Part shown: piece after piece, positions 1 through 8,754 of the stretch
Position numbering within the stretch: the stretch's first letter is position 1
Layout: each line of letters opens with the position of its first letter
Source: CF-118 sp035689345
GTDB taxonomy: Bacteria; Chloroflexota; Dormibacteria; Dormibacterales; Dormibacteraceae
NCBI GenBank assembly: GCA_035689345.1
Contig: DASSLR010000091.1
Span: 1 to 64,000, forward strand
Direction of reading: 5' to 3'
Length of the DNA stretch: 64,000 bases
Position numbers and translations under genes: made by a program
The notes under the pieces: generated by a model
What the model was told of the DNA's origin: nothing
Databases searched by the model: none
The model's input: only the letters and a program-made list of their open reading frames with translations

Positions 1-1018
1 CAGCCCCAAAGCCCAGATGGGGATTGTCGTCTCGTGTCAGATCGAGCTGGTCTGGATCGCGGAAACGCGCCGGATCGCGATTCGCCGCTCCCAGCATCAC
101 GAGAGCCTGCTCGCCTGTTCGGATAGTCGACTTGCCGACCATGATGTCCTCGTTGGCGACGCGCGCCGTGAGGTGGATGGGCCCGTCGAATCGAATCAAC
201 TCCTCCAGTGCCGCATCCATCAGTGAAGGCCGCCGCCTCAGCTCGGCCAGCTGGTCGGGATGCCGGATCAGCGCCAGCATGGCGTTCCCGATCAAAGAGC
301 AGGACGCCTCGACGCCGACGACCAGAAAGACGATCAGGTCGGCGACCGATTCCCATGTGGAGAGCGACGGGGACGAGGCCGCGATCGCGCTCAGAAGCCC
401 TCGCGATCCTGAGCGAGCCTCGTCGAGACGGTTCTGCATGTACTCGACCAGCGCCATGGCCGCCGACCCGCCACGGATCACCCCCGCGGATCGCACGCCG
501 GGGTCGAGCCCCGACGCGACCTCTCGTCCCCAGTGATGGATCTGAGCGCGGTCTGCGGCGGGCAGTCCGATGACATCGCCCAGCACTGTTAGCGGCAGCG
601 GCGCGGCGTAAGCGGACATCAGCTCAACGTTCCCGCCCTCGTTTTCCATCATCAGGTCGGTGAGTCGGTCCGCGATGCGGGCGGCCTGCGCCGCAACGGT
701 CCGAACAGCCGGCTTCACAGCCGCTTCCAGCACCTTCCTGTGCCGCGCGTGGGACGTGCTGTCGCTGAAACCGATACTTGCGCGCACCAACCGCACGAGC
801 GGGTCCACCGGATCGGCCGGTCCGCGGTTCGGCTCGAGCAGGCGGTCGGCGTCGTGGCTCCAGCGCGGATCCTCCAGCACGGCCCGGCAGTCCTCGTATC
901 GCGTCAGGATCCAGAAGCCAACTGGGCTTTGGTACACGGGATCAACGGTCCGCATGTACTGGTAGACGGGGTAGGGATCAGGACGCGCCCGTCTGTCGAA
1001 GGGATTGACCGGGATCAT
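1..1018 (-). CDS. cytochrome P450, 3' end outside window
   Basis: The complement reads continuously from ATG at 1018 to the window edge as a bacterial class I-type cytochrome P450 (a haem mono-oxygenase fed by ferredoxin). It begins MIPVNPFDRRARPDPYPVYQ, has the I-helix region (DLIVFLVVGVEA), the stretch after the K helix (EELIRFDGPIHLTARV), and ends at NPHLGFG, which is the start of the haem-binding FGxGxHxCxG loop. The cysteine ligand is therefore just off the window. A GGCGGAG sequence 8 nt upstream favours the start at 1018; an in-frame ATG at 1042 is an alternative. It is divergent from the sulfotransferase at 1088. The substrate cannot be told. Confidence 0.9.
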   Translation of the reverse strand, partial: MIPVNPFDRRARPDPYPVYQYMRTVDPVYQSPVGFWILTRYEDCRAVLEDPRWSHDADRLLEPNRGPADPVDPLVRLVRASIGFSDSTSHARHRKVLEAAVKPAVRTVAAQAARIADRLTDLMMENEGGNVELMSAYAAPLPLTVLGDVIGLPAADRAQIHHWGREVASGLDPGVRSAGVIRGGSAAMALVEYMQNRLDEARSGSRGLLSAIAASSPSLSTWESVADLIVFLVVGVEASCSLIGNAMLALIRHPDQLAELRRRPSLMDAALEELIRFDGPIHLTARVANEDIMVGKSTIRTGEQALVMLGAANRDPARFRDPDQLDLTRDDNPHLGFGA

Positions 1019-1087
1019 GGTCGAGGCTCCGCCACGCTGCATCGCAGGCCGCAGATGTTAGTCGACTTGAACGACAATTCGGGGCTG

Positions 1088-1987
1088 ATGTCCATCCGGC
1101 CGATCTTCGTGCTCGGTTCTCCGCGTTCGGGCACCACGATGATCGGCAACTACATCGGCAGCGCACCTTCCGTCTTGAACACAGGCGAATACCGCGCGCT
1201 CTATCTCACCCATGGCGCTCTGCCGATGCAGCTTCACGGCGGCCTCACCGGCCTGGTGCCGGCTGGTTGGGAGGCGTACAGGGACCGGTACATTCGTGAA
1301 GCTCAGCGCCACTCCATCGAATTCATCACCCGAGCGGCTGACCAAGAGGGACGGGCGGCATTCGTCGATTCGTTTCCCCGCAACCTGATGATCGCGCCGC
1401 AGTTGATGGAGCTTTTTCCGGATGCCCTGTTCGTGCTCACGCTCCGCCACTACACGGGGACTGTCCAGAGCCTCATGCGTCTCGGCACGATCCAGCTCCT
1501 GCCCGGTTTCGAGAAGCCGATCGATTGGGTCGACCCGACCGCGGTCGGGGCGGCGCGCATCTGGAGCCATCACTACCAGGCTGCCCTGCAACTGCCTGAC
1601 GACCGCACCATCGCCTTCGGCTACGACCGGTTCTGCTCCGACCCCTACCCCGTCCTGGCGAAGTTCAAAGAAGCGCTCAGCGCCGCCGGCTTTCCCGTGA
1701 GTCAGCTTGACGATTCCGTGTTCGCGACTTCGCACGGCGCTCTCGTCGACCGGCCCCGACCCACTGTGGGCAGCACCGCAGGTGACGCAATGCGCCTGGG
1801 CCCGGTGGCCAGCTTCGACCCGCCGGGCTGGACTGGAGCTATCGAGGCGGCCGTCCAGCCCGAGGTGACGTTCGTCGACGCGGTGCTGCGGGACGTCTAC
1901 CCGGCCGACTACGAGTCTCCGGCTGGCTATCGGGGTGCTCAAGCGTTGATTGCAGAATCTCGAGGCGAGAACGCACCCACGTCCTGA
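1088..1987 (+). CDS. sulfotransferase family protein
   Basis: A protein of 299 residues that probably transfers sulfate from PAPS to a hydroxyl or amine acceptor. The 5'-phosphosulfate loop GSPRSGTT is at residues 10-17, directly after the first beta strand (PIFVLG), as in the PF13469/PF00685 families. LRHYTGTVQSLMRLG around residue 120 fits the 3'-phosphate-binding Arg/Ser region. An in-frame ATG at 1055 would add 11 residues; neither start has a strong Shine-Dalgarno sequence. The last 149 bp overlap the convergent gene on the other strand. The acceptor is unknown. A second sulfotransferase domain lies at 4770, and PAPS synthesis is encoded near 30 kb. Confidence 0.85.
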   Translation: MSIRPIFVLGSPRSGTTMIGNYIGSAPSVLNTGEYRALYLTHGALPMQLHGGLTGLVPAGWEAYRDRYIREAQRHSIEFITRAADQEGRAAFVDSFPRNLMIAPQLMELFPDALFVLTLRHYTGTVQSLMRLGTIQLLPGFEKPIDWVDPTAVGAARIWSHHYQAALQLPDDRTIAFGYDRFCSDPYPVLAKFKEALSAAGFPVSQLDDSVFATSHGALVDRPRPTVGSTAGDAMRLGPVASFDPPGWTGAIEAAVQPEVTFVDAVLRDVYPADYESPAGYRGAQALIAESRGENAPTS

Positions 1988-3662
1988 GCGGGCGTCGCGG
2001 CACGCCCAACTGTCGCTCCAGAAGTCCGTCGCAGCGATCCTGGATGTCGGCCACTGCCTGAATGGCCGAGAGCAGCGATGTGGCCTCGAGAACCGGATAG
2101 GCCTTCTCCAGGGCATCGGGCCAAGGGCATGAGACGCCGACCTTGGCGGCGACCTCGTTGGCGAAGCCGGCGTACTCGACTCCATGTGCCACAGCCCAGC
2201 TGCTGAGAGTCGCCTGGCGGGCAGGACTGAGCCATTCCGCGGCTGCGGCGAGCTTGCCGCGTGATAGGTACTTGATGGCTTCGGCCAGGCTGTGCCAGGC
2301 AATGAAGGACCAACCGGCCACCACGTCGGGTGGAGCCATTCGCCTTTGATCGTCCGTGCGCCTAACCAGGCCGTCCGGGTCGTACAGGGTGCGCCCGTCC
2401 GGTCCTGCGTCCAGCGGACCGGCCGCGGGGACCACCAGCAGGTCGAGCTGAACGCCATCCTGGAACAGGGCCCACACGTGCATCTGACGCGGTCTGTCCG
2501 GCCCGGCGGTCAGCTCCTGGCTCTCGTCGAGCACGCCTCCTAGCTGGCGCAAGATCGATGGCACTTCGAGGGCGATCGCCGGCCACGCATCCTCCGCGAC
2601 CGCGACGGCCATGTCGAGGTCGGAGAGTGCGTCCGCCTCGCCCCGCGCGAGCGAGCCCTGGACCTGCACCGCTCGGATGCGTGGATCGTGCTCGGCAGTC
2701 CACACCATGCGCCGCATGATCCGGGCGTGGCTCGAGAGGTCTGAAGGCAGGCCATCGAGCCAGGCCACGTCGCGGGGACCCATCCCTGTCCAGTTGACGC
2801 GGATCATCGGACGGACCAGCTCGCCGCCCAGCCCCAGGTCATCATCCGACTCTCCTCGCAAGACCTTGACGACATGGTCCGTATCCTCAAACAGAGCCTC
2901 ACGCAGTCTTTTGAAGACGCGTTCGTCCGTGTCCTCTCCGACGGTCATCCTGAAGACCGGTCGGCGGCTGCCCGCTGAGTGGTGGTACACGAGATCGCCG
3001 TAAATGCCACCCACCAGAAAGTGGAAGTTGCGGGCGTTGCTGCGGCGGAGGGGCGCGATACGCTCGCCTGAGATGAGCACCTCTCGCGTGATTCGCTGAC
3101 CGACGTCCTGCACACCCTCGAACGAGAACGGGGACTGCATGCGCAGCAGTCGGTCCCTGCGTATGCACATGCAGCTCGGATGCACATATGGCTCGAGCAC
3201 GCCGGCCATCTCGTCGCGCCAGATACCGGTCAGCGATGCGTTCCCGAGCAGCGACTTCATGTGCTCGATCCAGCCGTCTTTCACGGGGAACGCATCGGTA
3301 TCGAGGGTGATCACGTACTCGAAGTTGTCATCCGTGGCCTGCAGGAGTCTCTCGAGAGCCTGCATGTGGAGGCGCTCCAGCCGCCGCGTCGCCTCCTCAC
3401 CCTCTCGCCGCGCGACGTCAAGCTCATCATCGGAGGGAAGGACGCGCGCGCCGAACCGTCGCGCCACCTCGCGCTGGGCATCGAGGTGGCTGTTGTCCCA
3501 CACGAGCACCTCGTGATCGCTGTCCTTCGACCGCCTGGCCACCTCGCGCAGGCAGAGCTCGATCCAGGGGTAGGCGGCCGCCTCCGACGGGTCGAACCTG
3601 TGGCCCCACAGCCCGATGCGGTCGTAACCGTTGACGATCAGGATGGCCGTCCGGCCTGGCAC
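1839..3662 (-). CDS. glycosyltransferase-like / nucleotidyltransferase fusion
   Basis: A 607-residue two-domain protein. Residues 1-270 resemble a GT-A type glycosyltransferase: a strand-rich start (TAILIVNGYDRIG), VLVWDNSH, and a DTD metal/nucleotide motif at 121-123 (ITLDTDAFPV). Residues about 310-550 are a nucleotidyltransferase of the pol-beta/aminoglycoside type, with GSLARG at 336-341 and DLD at 348-350. The last 45 residues are Arg/Pro-rich, look non-globular and are antisense to the sulfotransferase gene, as if an earlier stop had been lost. It starts with GTG 10 nt after the deaminase stop, so the two are probably co-transcribed. Substrates are unknown; surface glycan or antibiotic modification are both possible. 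Confidence 0.75.
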   Translation of the reverse strand: MPGRTAILIVNGYDRIGLWGHRFDPSEAAAYPWIELCLREVARRSKDSDHEVLVWDNSHLDAQREVARRFGARVLPSDDELDVARREGEEATRRLERLHMQALERLLQATDDNFEYVITLDTDAFPVKDGWIEHMKSLLGNASLTGIWRDEMAGVLEPYVHPSCMCIRRDRLLRMQSPFSFEGVQDVGQRITREVLISGERIAPLRRSNARNFHFLVGGIYGDLVYHHSAGSRRPVFRMTVGEDTDERVFKRLREALFEDTDHVVKVLRGESDDDLGLGGELVRPMIRVNWTGMGPRDVAWLDGLPSDLSSHARIMRRMVWTAEHDPRIRAVQVQGSLARGEADALSDLDMAVAVAEDAWPAIALEVPSILRQLGGVLDESQELTAGPDRPRQMHVWALFQDGVQLDLLVVPAAGPLDAGPDGRTLYDPDGLVRRTDDQRRMAPPDVVAGWSFIAWHSLAEAIKYLSRGKLAAAAEWLSPARQATLSSWAVAHGVEYAGFANEVAAKVGVSCPWPDALEKAYPVLEATSLLSAIQAVADIQDRCDGLLERQLGVPRRPLRTWVRSRLEILQSTLEHPDSQPETRSRPGRRPAAPRRRTSPRAGRPPR

Positions 3663-3671
3663 CGGACGATG

Positions 3672-4742
3672 CTAGGGCATCGACTGCCGCACCCGAATTC
3701 GTTGGGACTCGGCCGAGAGCTCCGCGGCCAGAACCTCCTTGCGGCCCGGCGAAAGAAACGAGCTGTGTATCGCTTGAAGCTGCAATCGCTCGATGTCGGT
3801 CGGGCGCAGGCTCAGAGCGTTCATAGCCGCGTCGAGCTCGTGATTGAGGTCCACGCCGAGCACTCCAGGGTCGTCCGTGCTCAGTGTCAGCGCGACGCCC
3901 TGGTCCATGAGCGCCCTCATCGGGTGCCGCTGCATGTCCGGGAACACGTTGAGGCGGACGTTGCTCGTAAGACACACATCCAGGCACACGCCCGCATTCG
4001 CCAGGCGGCGGACCAACTCTGCATCCTCGACCGCTCGCACCCCATGCGCGATCCGTTCGGCGCCCAGCAGGTCGACGGCGGCCGCGACGTTGGCCGGACC
4101 GGCCAACTCCCCGGCATGGGGTACGACGTGAAGGCCGCCCGCTTTCGCGCGCTCGAACAGCGGCGCGAACGTGGCCACGTCGCCTTCGACCTCCTCCCCA
4201 CCCAGCCCAAGCGCCACCACGCCGTGGTCGCGGCCCTCGATCGCAGCCGCAAGGCTGAACTCCGCCGCGCGCATCCGCGAAGCGCTGTCAAGCCGTGGTG
4301 CTCGCATCACCCCAACGATCCAGGACACCTCGACCCCGAAGTCTTCGTGCGCGCGGTCGCGGCCAAGGTTCGCTCCGGCAAAGCAGACGTCCGAATCGAC
4401 ACCTCGCGCTCGGTGGAACGCCAGGTTGATGTGCACCTCGGCGTAGCGGATGTTCTGCCGGGCCATCTCAGCGCCGTACTCGTAGGTGACGCGTTCGAAG
4501 TCCTCCGCCGCGTTCAGACACATGCCCATCGCCGAGTACGCGCCAAAGAAGCTGCTGCCCTGCACGGTGCTGAGCACCTGCCTCAGTTCAGACGCCGTGC
4601 CGGCCGGAAGCGGCACCGCATATTTGCGGGCCAGCTCCACGAACGTCTCCGGCCGCAGAGTGCCCTCCAGGTGCACGTGCAGCTCGACCTTGGGTAAGGA
4701 AGGCACGAAGTTGGTGACCGCCGGGCCCGCTTGGCTATGCAT
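3672..4742 (-). CDS. add: adenosine deaminase family protein
   Basis: A metal-dependent amidohydrolase that would deaminate adenosine (or adenine or another aminopurine nucleoside) in purine salvage, in the cytosol. With the ATG at 4742 it has 356 residues, close to the family norm. Visible motifs are the HVH zinc ligands at 22-24 (PKVELHVHLEG), HAGE at 209-212 with the catalytic Glu, AHG at 232-234, and STDDP with the Asp pair at 290-291. An upstream in-frame start at 4823 would overlap the divergent gene and add 27 poorly conserved residues, so it was not chosen. Specificity within the family cannot be fixed from sequence alone. Confidence 0.88.
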   Translation of the reverse strand: MHSQAGPAVTNFVPSLPKVELHVHLEGTLRPETFVELARKYAVPLPAGTASELRQVLSTVQGSSFFGAYSAMGMCLNAAEDFERVTYEYGAEMARQNIRYAEVHINLAFHRARGVDSDVCFAGANLGRDRAHEDFGVEVSWIVGVMRAPRLDSASRMRAAEFSLAAAIEGRDHGVVALGLGGEEVEGDVATFAPLFERAKAGGLHVVPHAGELAGPANVAAAVDLLGAERIAHGVRAVEDAELVRRLANAGVCLDVCLTSNVRLNVFPDMQRHPMRALMDQGVALTLSTDDPGVLGVDLNHELDAAMNALSLRPTDIERLQLQAIHSSFLSPGRKEVLAAELSAESQRIRVRQSMP

Positions 4743-4754
4743 CGATCGCGCGAT

Positions 4755-4760
4755 TATGCT
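4755..4760 (+). promoter_or_regulatory. candidate -10 element between divergent genes
   Basis: TATGCT sits 9 nt before the ATG at 4770, and its other strand carries CATAAT 10 nt before the ATG at 4742. One short AT-rich block could therefore serve both divergent genes with almost no 5' leader. There is no clear -35. Confidence 0.4.
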
Positions 4761-4769
4761 TCCACCCTC

Positions 4770-6515
4770 ATGGAGCCGGGGGTCGAACCCAGCTGGCGGG
4801 GCGTCGTGGTCCTGGGCTCGCACCGCAGCGGGACCTCGGCCGTCACAGGGGTGATCGACGCCTTAGGGCTGCCCGCGTCCAGGCCCGAGGATCGCTACGA
4901 GGCCCGCCGCTGGAACGCGAGAGGCAACTTCGAGGCCCGCAGCATCACAGAATTCGACGAGGAGCTGCTGCGGAGGCTGGGCGGTGCCTGGTGGGCGCCA
5001 CCCCTGCCGCCCACGGGATGGGCCGAGGGCGATGAGCTCGAAGACCTTCGCGTCAACGCGGCCTTCATCTTCGCCGCGGCTCACCCCGCTGGACGATGGG
5101 TATGGAAGGATCCGCGCGCCTGCGTCTTGATGCCGTTCTGGGACATCGTCCTCGGCGAAGACATACCTCGCATCGTGGTGCTCCGCCATCCGCTGGAGTG
5201 CGCGCGTTCGCTCGCCGACCGCAGCCAGATGCCGGAAGACCTCGCCCTCGCGATGACCGAACGCAACCTCCGAACGGCTCTGCGCGACAGCGCCGGCCGC
5301 ACGGTCTGGATCACCACGTACGACGAACTGTTGTCCGACCTCGAAACGTGGTGCCTGCGAGCGGCGGAATTCGTCAAGACCGGTGGCGAGTCGCTGGCGG
5401 ACCCGCTCCCGGTGGACAAGGCTCGGGAGTTCCTCGACGCCTCTCTGCGACACCACGAAGAAGCGCCGGGCACGGCGCGCGCCCTACCACCCGGCCTGGC
5501 GCGGATCTGGAGTTGGGCGGCGTCTCGCGTCGGCGTGCATCCCGCCCTGTCGATCAAGGGGCTTCCCGACGAGGGGCCGGGCACCGGGCAGATGCTGGCG
5601 AGCGCATTTCGAACCTTCGTGCCGCCAAAGGAAAGCGGCGCGACAGCCCCTTCACGTCGTGCCCGGCAGCCCAGGCCGGCCGGCCGCGCGAAAGGTCGAT
5701 CGAAGCTGGTCGTCGATCCCCGGTCGTTCCTGTTCGTGACCATCGACTCATGCCGCTACGACACGTTCGCCGACCTGCGGCCACGCAACCTCATGCAGAT
5801 CGGCCCGCTGCACCTGGCGAAGGCCCCAGGAACGTTTACCTACGCTTCCCACGCGGCGATGTTCGTCGGCTTCACGCCCGGCGACTTCGAGGTCGAGGAG
5901 CCGTTCGTCAACCCCGCCAACGGCCGCATCTTCAGGATGGGAGGCGGCCGGCTGGCTGACAAGCGGCTTCCGTGGGTGGACCTGACGGGGCGCAACATCG
6001 TCGATGGACTCCGCGCGCTCGGTTACAGAACTGTCGGGTCCGGCGCGGTCGGCTGGTTCAACCCCGCCACACCGACAGCTCAGGTGCTGATCGCAGACTT
6101 CGAGGACTTCCTGTACGTGGGCGACTTTCCGTCGGTGCACCGACAGGTTGAATTCGTCACGCGTCATCTCCTGGAGGTGCAGGGCCACCAGCCGGTGTTC
6201 GCCTTCCTGAACATCGGGGAGACGCACGCCCCCTACTACTTCGACGGTGCGCCGTGGCCAAGAGAAGGCAGCCGGGTGCCGCGGATTCATCACGATGCCG
6301 CCGAGCACCGGCGGCGCCAGACCGCGTGCCTGGAGTTCCTGGATGGAGAGCTGGGCCCATTGCTGGACGCGTTCAAAGATGCCAACACCCTGGTGTGCGG
6401 CGACCATGGAGACGCTTGGGGCGAGGACGGCTTCTGGGGGCATGGCCTCCATCATCAGAAAGTCATCGACGTGCCTTTGCTGATGCGGCTGCAGCACCCG
6501 CCCGCACCCGACTAG
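4770..6515 (+). CDS. sulfotransferase fused to alkaline-phosphatase-superfamily hydrolase
   Basis: A 581-residue fusion. Residues 1-270 are a PAPS-type sulfotransferase (GSHRSGTS at 16-23, ending the first beta strand). After a basic, Pro/Arg-rich linker (about 285-315), residues 318-575 form a compact sulfatase-like (alkaline phosphatase superfamily) domain: IDSCRYDTF with the first metal Asp at 326, GTFTYASHAAMF at the nucleophile position, and DHGDAWGEDG starting at Asp545, followed by GHG. The formylglycine motif CxPxR of true sulfatases is missing, so a phospho- or other ester hydrolase is more likely than a sulfatase. The domain is closely related to the separate gene at 7914-8735. The ATG at 4770 is preferred to in-frame starts at 4731 and 4737. 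No signal peptide is seen. Confidence 0.8.
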   Translation: MEPGVEPSWRGVVVLGSHRSGTSAVTGVIDALGLPASRPEDRYEARRWNARGNFEARSITEFDEELLRRLGGAWWAPPLPPTGWAEGDELEDLRVNAAFIFAAAHPAGRWVWKDPRACVLMPFWDIVLGEDIPRIVVLRHPLECARSLADRSQMPEDLALAMTERNLRTALRDSAGRTVWITTYDELLSDLETWCLRAAEFVKTGGESLADPLPVDKAREFLDASLRHHEEAPGTARALPPGLARIWSWAASRVGVHPALSIKGLPDEGPGTGQMLASAFRTFVPPKESGATAPSRRARQPRPAGRAKGRSKLVVDPRSFLFVTIDSCRYDTFADLRPRNLMQIGPLHLAKAPGTFTYASHAAMFVGFTPGDFEVEEPFVNPANGRIFRMGGGRLADKRLPWVDLTGRNIVDGLRALGYRTVGSGAVGWFNPATPTAQVLIADFEDFLYVGDFPSVHRQVEFVTRHLLEVQGHQPVFAFLNIGETHAPYYFDGAPWPREGSRVPRIHHDAAEHRRRQTACLEFLDGELGPLLDAFKDANTLVCGDHGDAWGEDGFWGHGLHHQKVIDVPLLMRLQHPPAPD

Positions 6516-6531
6516 CGCCGGCGCGGAGCCG

Positions 6532-7917
6532 CTAGGGGGTCGACGCGGGACCAGGCGGGGGTTGCGGGCTCAGTACCACCGCCGGCAGTGGCGGCTGGCT
6601 GAAGTCGAAGTCCAGCGCGAGGTCGCCCAGCTGCGGATCGTCCTCGCGCACCGACGGGCGTGGGTCTGGACGTCCGTCGGTCTTCGGATCCAGCCGAGCC
6701 CCGCCGAGGAATACGTCTTCGATGAACTTGGCGTACGCGTCCTGGCTGAGGGTCTGATGGTCGACGAACCCGGGCCTCGCGTAAGGGCTGATGACGAGAC
6801 CCGGCACGCGCAACCCATAACCCGCGCTGTCCACGACCGGCGGCACCACGTGGTCGTAAAAGCCTCCCCAATCGTCCCAGTTCAGGAAGATCGCGGTGGA
6901 GCTCCACGCGGGGCTGCTCATGATCGCGTTGATGAGGGTCGTGACATAGGCCTGTCCCGCGGCGACGGAGGAAGGCGGGTGTTCGCTGACCGCATCGTTG
7001 GGTGCTATCCAGCTGACCGCCGGAAGCTTTCCAGCTTTCACGTCCGAGTAGAACTTGTCGATCGTCACCACGTTGCCCAGCTGGCCGTCGGCGCGGACGT
7101 CGGTGAAGCCGGGCAGCGGATTCCAGATGTTCGGGGTGCCAACCCTCTGCGGTCCGGGGTTGCAGGTGGCGGAACCGTCCTCGCAGTCCGGTTGCAGTCC
7201 CTCCGCAACGTAATACCGCCAGCTCACGTGGTGGGTGTAGAGCAGGTACGCCAGCGAGGTCCAGGCGTAGTTGCGGTCGGTCTGGTCGGCACTGATGCCC
7301 AGTTCGCCGCCCGTTATAGGCTGCGGCGGTTCGGTGCCTCCGACACGACAGCTCATCGGGTCTCCCTGCCGGGAACACTTGGCCGCCCACTCTGAGACCA
7401 GGTAGAGGTGCTCGGGAAAACTCCAGGAAGCGACCGACTCGAACATGCGGTCCTGAAGCACGAAGTGGTCGGCGTAGTTCCAGTAGTTCGGAATGTCGCG
7501 AGCGTCCTTGTAGGCCATGACGTCGATGTTGTGCGGCGCGGGGTTGATTTCAGCCTGGGCGACGAAGCCGTCCATCTTCCCGCCGTCGATGTCCGCGACC
7601 GCGGCGGCGTGAGCGTGCGGCCCACCGGCATCGACGTCGTTGGAATCGTGATATGGACTCATGCACGAAAGGGTGTGCGGATCCGGTGAACAGACCGTGA
7701 AGCGGCCGTTCTGGCGCGGCAGGCCGTCGACGCCCGGATACATGCCGAAGTACTCGTCGAAGCTGCGGTTCTCCTGCATGATCACGACCACGTGCTGGAT
7801 CTTGTGGATCCCGCTCGGCGCCGGGGGCGAAGTCGTGGATGTTGCTGCCGAGGTCTGACACGCCGCCAGCACCGTGATGCACGTCACCGCGATCGCGATC
7901 CGCGCCCTGGCGATCAC
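6532..7917 (-). CDS. PF04185 phosphoesterase (acid phosphatase/phospholipase C-like) lipoprotein
   Basis: A 461-residue exported hydrolase. It begins with a lipoprotein signal ending LAAC near residue 20. The mature part starts with HVVVIMQENRSFDEYFG, the N-terminal signature of PF04185 enzymes (phospholipase C, AcpA-type acid phosphatase). WDDWGGFYDHV and ISPYARPGFVDHQ, both typical of the family, follow in the C-terminal half. The Pro-rich tail is probably unstructured. Its ATG overlaps the TGA of the upstream gene by 4 bp, so both are read from one message. The real substrate could be a phospholipid, a phosphomonoester or an organophosphate; surface phosphate scavenging is a reasonable inference. 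Confidence 0.85.
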   Translation of the reverse strand: MIARARIAIAVTCITVLAACQTSAATSTTSPPAPSGIHKIQHVVVIMQENRSFDEYFGMYPGVDGLPRQNGRFTVCSPDPHTLSCMSPYHDSNDVDAGGPHAHAAAVADIDGGKMDGFVAQAEINPAPHNIDVMAYKDARDIPNYWNYADHFVLQDRMFESVASWSFPEHLYLVSEWAAKCSRQGDPMSCRVGGTEPPQPITGGELGISADQTDRNYAWTSLAYLLYTHHVSWRYYVAEGLQPDCEDGSATCNPGPQRVGTPNIWNPLPGFTDVRADGQLGNVVTIDKFYSDVKAGKLPAVSWIAPNDAVSEHPPSSVAAGQAYVTTLINAIMSSPAWSSTAIFLNWDDWGGFYDHVVPPVVDSAGYGLRVPGLVISPYARPGFVDHQTLSQDAYAKFIEDVFLGGARLDPKTDGRPDPRPSVREDDPQLGDLALDFDFSQPPLPAVVLSPQPPPGPASTP

Positions 7918-8735
7918 GCCGTTGCAGGAGAGTTTTGCAGACGCATCAGCAGGGGCACCTCCAGCACCTTCTCGTGGTGTATTCCGTGCTCCCAGAGCCC
8001 ATCTTCACCCCAGGCGTCGCCATGATCCGCGCACACGATGATGTTGGCGTCTCGAAATGCGTCCAGCAGCGGCGCCAGCTCGCGGTCGACGAACTCGAGG
8101 CACGCGCGCTGGCGGCGGCGGCACTCGACCGCGTCGTTGTCATCGCGGAAAGGCCGGCACGGGTTGCGCTCCGGTGACCAGGGAGCGCCCTCGAAGTAAT
8201 AAGGAACGTGCGTCTCTCCCACATTGAGAAACACGAACAGCCTTTGCGCGCCCGCGCCGTTTCGAATGTGATGCCACAGGAACTCCGTCTGCCGCCGTAC
8301 CGACGCGGGCCTGCCACCAAAATGAAAGGCGTCGAAGTCGGCGACCAGGACCTGAGCGGTCGGCGTCGCCGGATTGAACCAGTTGACACCACCGGCGCCG
8401 ATGGCTCGGTATCCGAGCAACTTGAATCCCTCGATGATGTTGCGTCCGTCGAGCAGCACCCACGGCGCTCGAACGTCGCCCGTCCCCCGATTCCGCATCT
8501 TGAAAATGCGGCCGAACTTCGGATTCACGTAGGGCTCTCTCACTTCGAACACCCCGGGCGTGAAGCCGACGAACATCGCGGCGTGAGAGCCGTAAGTGAA
8601 GGTGCCGGGCGCTTTCGCCCTGTGCAGGGTTCCGACTCGGGACAGATTCGGTGGGCGCAGCTCGGCGAACGTGTCGTAGCGGCACGAATCCAGCGTCACG
8701 AACAGGAACGATGTCGGATCGACTTCCGCGGACAT
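7914..8735 (-). CDS. stand-alone alkaline-phosphatase-superfamily hydrolase
   Basis: A 273-residue protein that matches the C-terminal half of the 4770-6515 product from end to end: FLFVTLDSCRYDTFAELRP, GTFTYGSHAAMFVGFTPG, GWFNPATPTAQ-like GGVNWFNPATPTAQ, FLNVGETHVPYY and ADHGDAWGEDGLWEHG. The metal-binding Asp and Asp-His positions are kept, and there is no CxPxR sulfatase motif. It has no signal peptide, so it should act in the cytosol. It heads a two-gene unit with the phosphoesterase. A TAGAGT hexamer lies 7 nt before the ATG. Duplication of the fused gene followed by loss of the sulfotransferase half, or the reverse, would explain the pair. Confidence 0.8.
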   Translation of the reverse strand: MSAEVDPTSFLFVTLDSCRYDTFAELRPPNLSRVGTLHRAKAPGTFTYGSHAAMFVGFTPGVFEVREPYVNPKFGRIFKMRNRGTGDVRAPWVLLDGRNIIEGFKLLGYRAIGAGGVNWFNPATPTAQVLVADFDAFHFGGRPASVRRQTEFLWHHIRNGAGAQRLFVFLNVGETHVPYYFEGAPWSPERNPCRPFRDDNDAVECRRRQRACLEFVDRELAPLLDAFRDANIIVCADHGDAWGEDGLWEHGIHHEKVLEVPLLMRLQNSPATA

Positions 8736-8754
8736 GCCGGCAACTCTAAAGGCG

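Noticed and set aside
4770..8735. Calling the two DSCRYD proteins sulfatases
   Set aside because: The CxPxR formylglycine motif is absent, so only membership of the alkaline phosphatase superfamily is supported.
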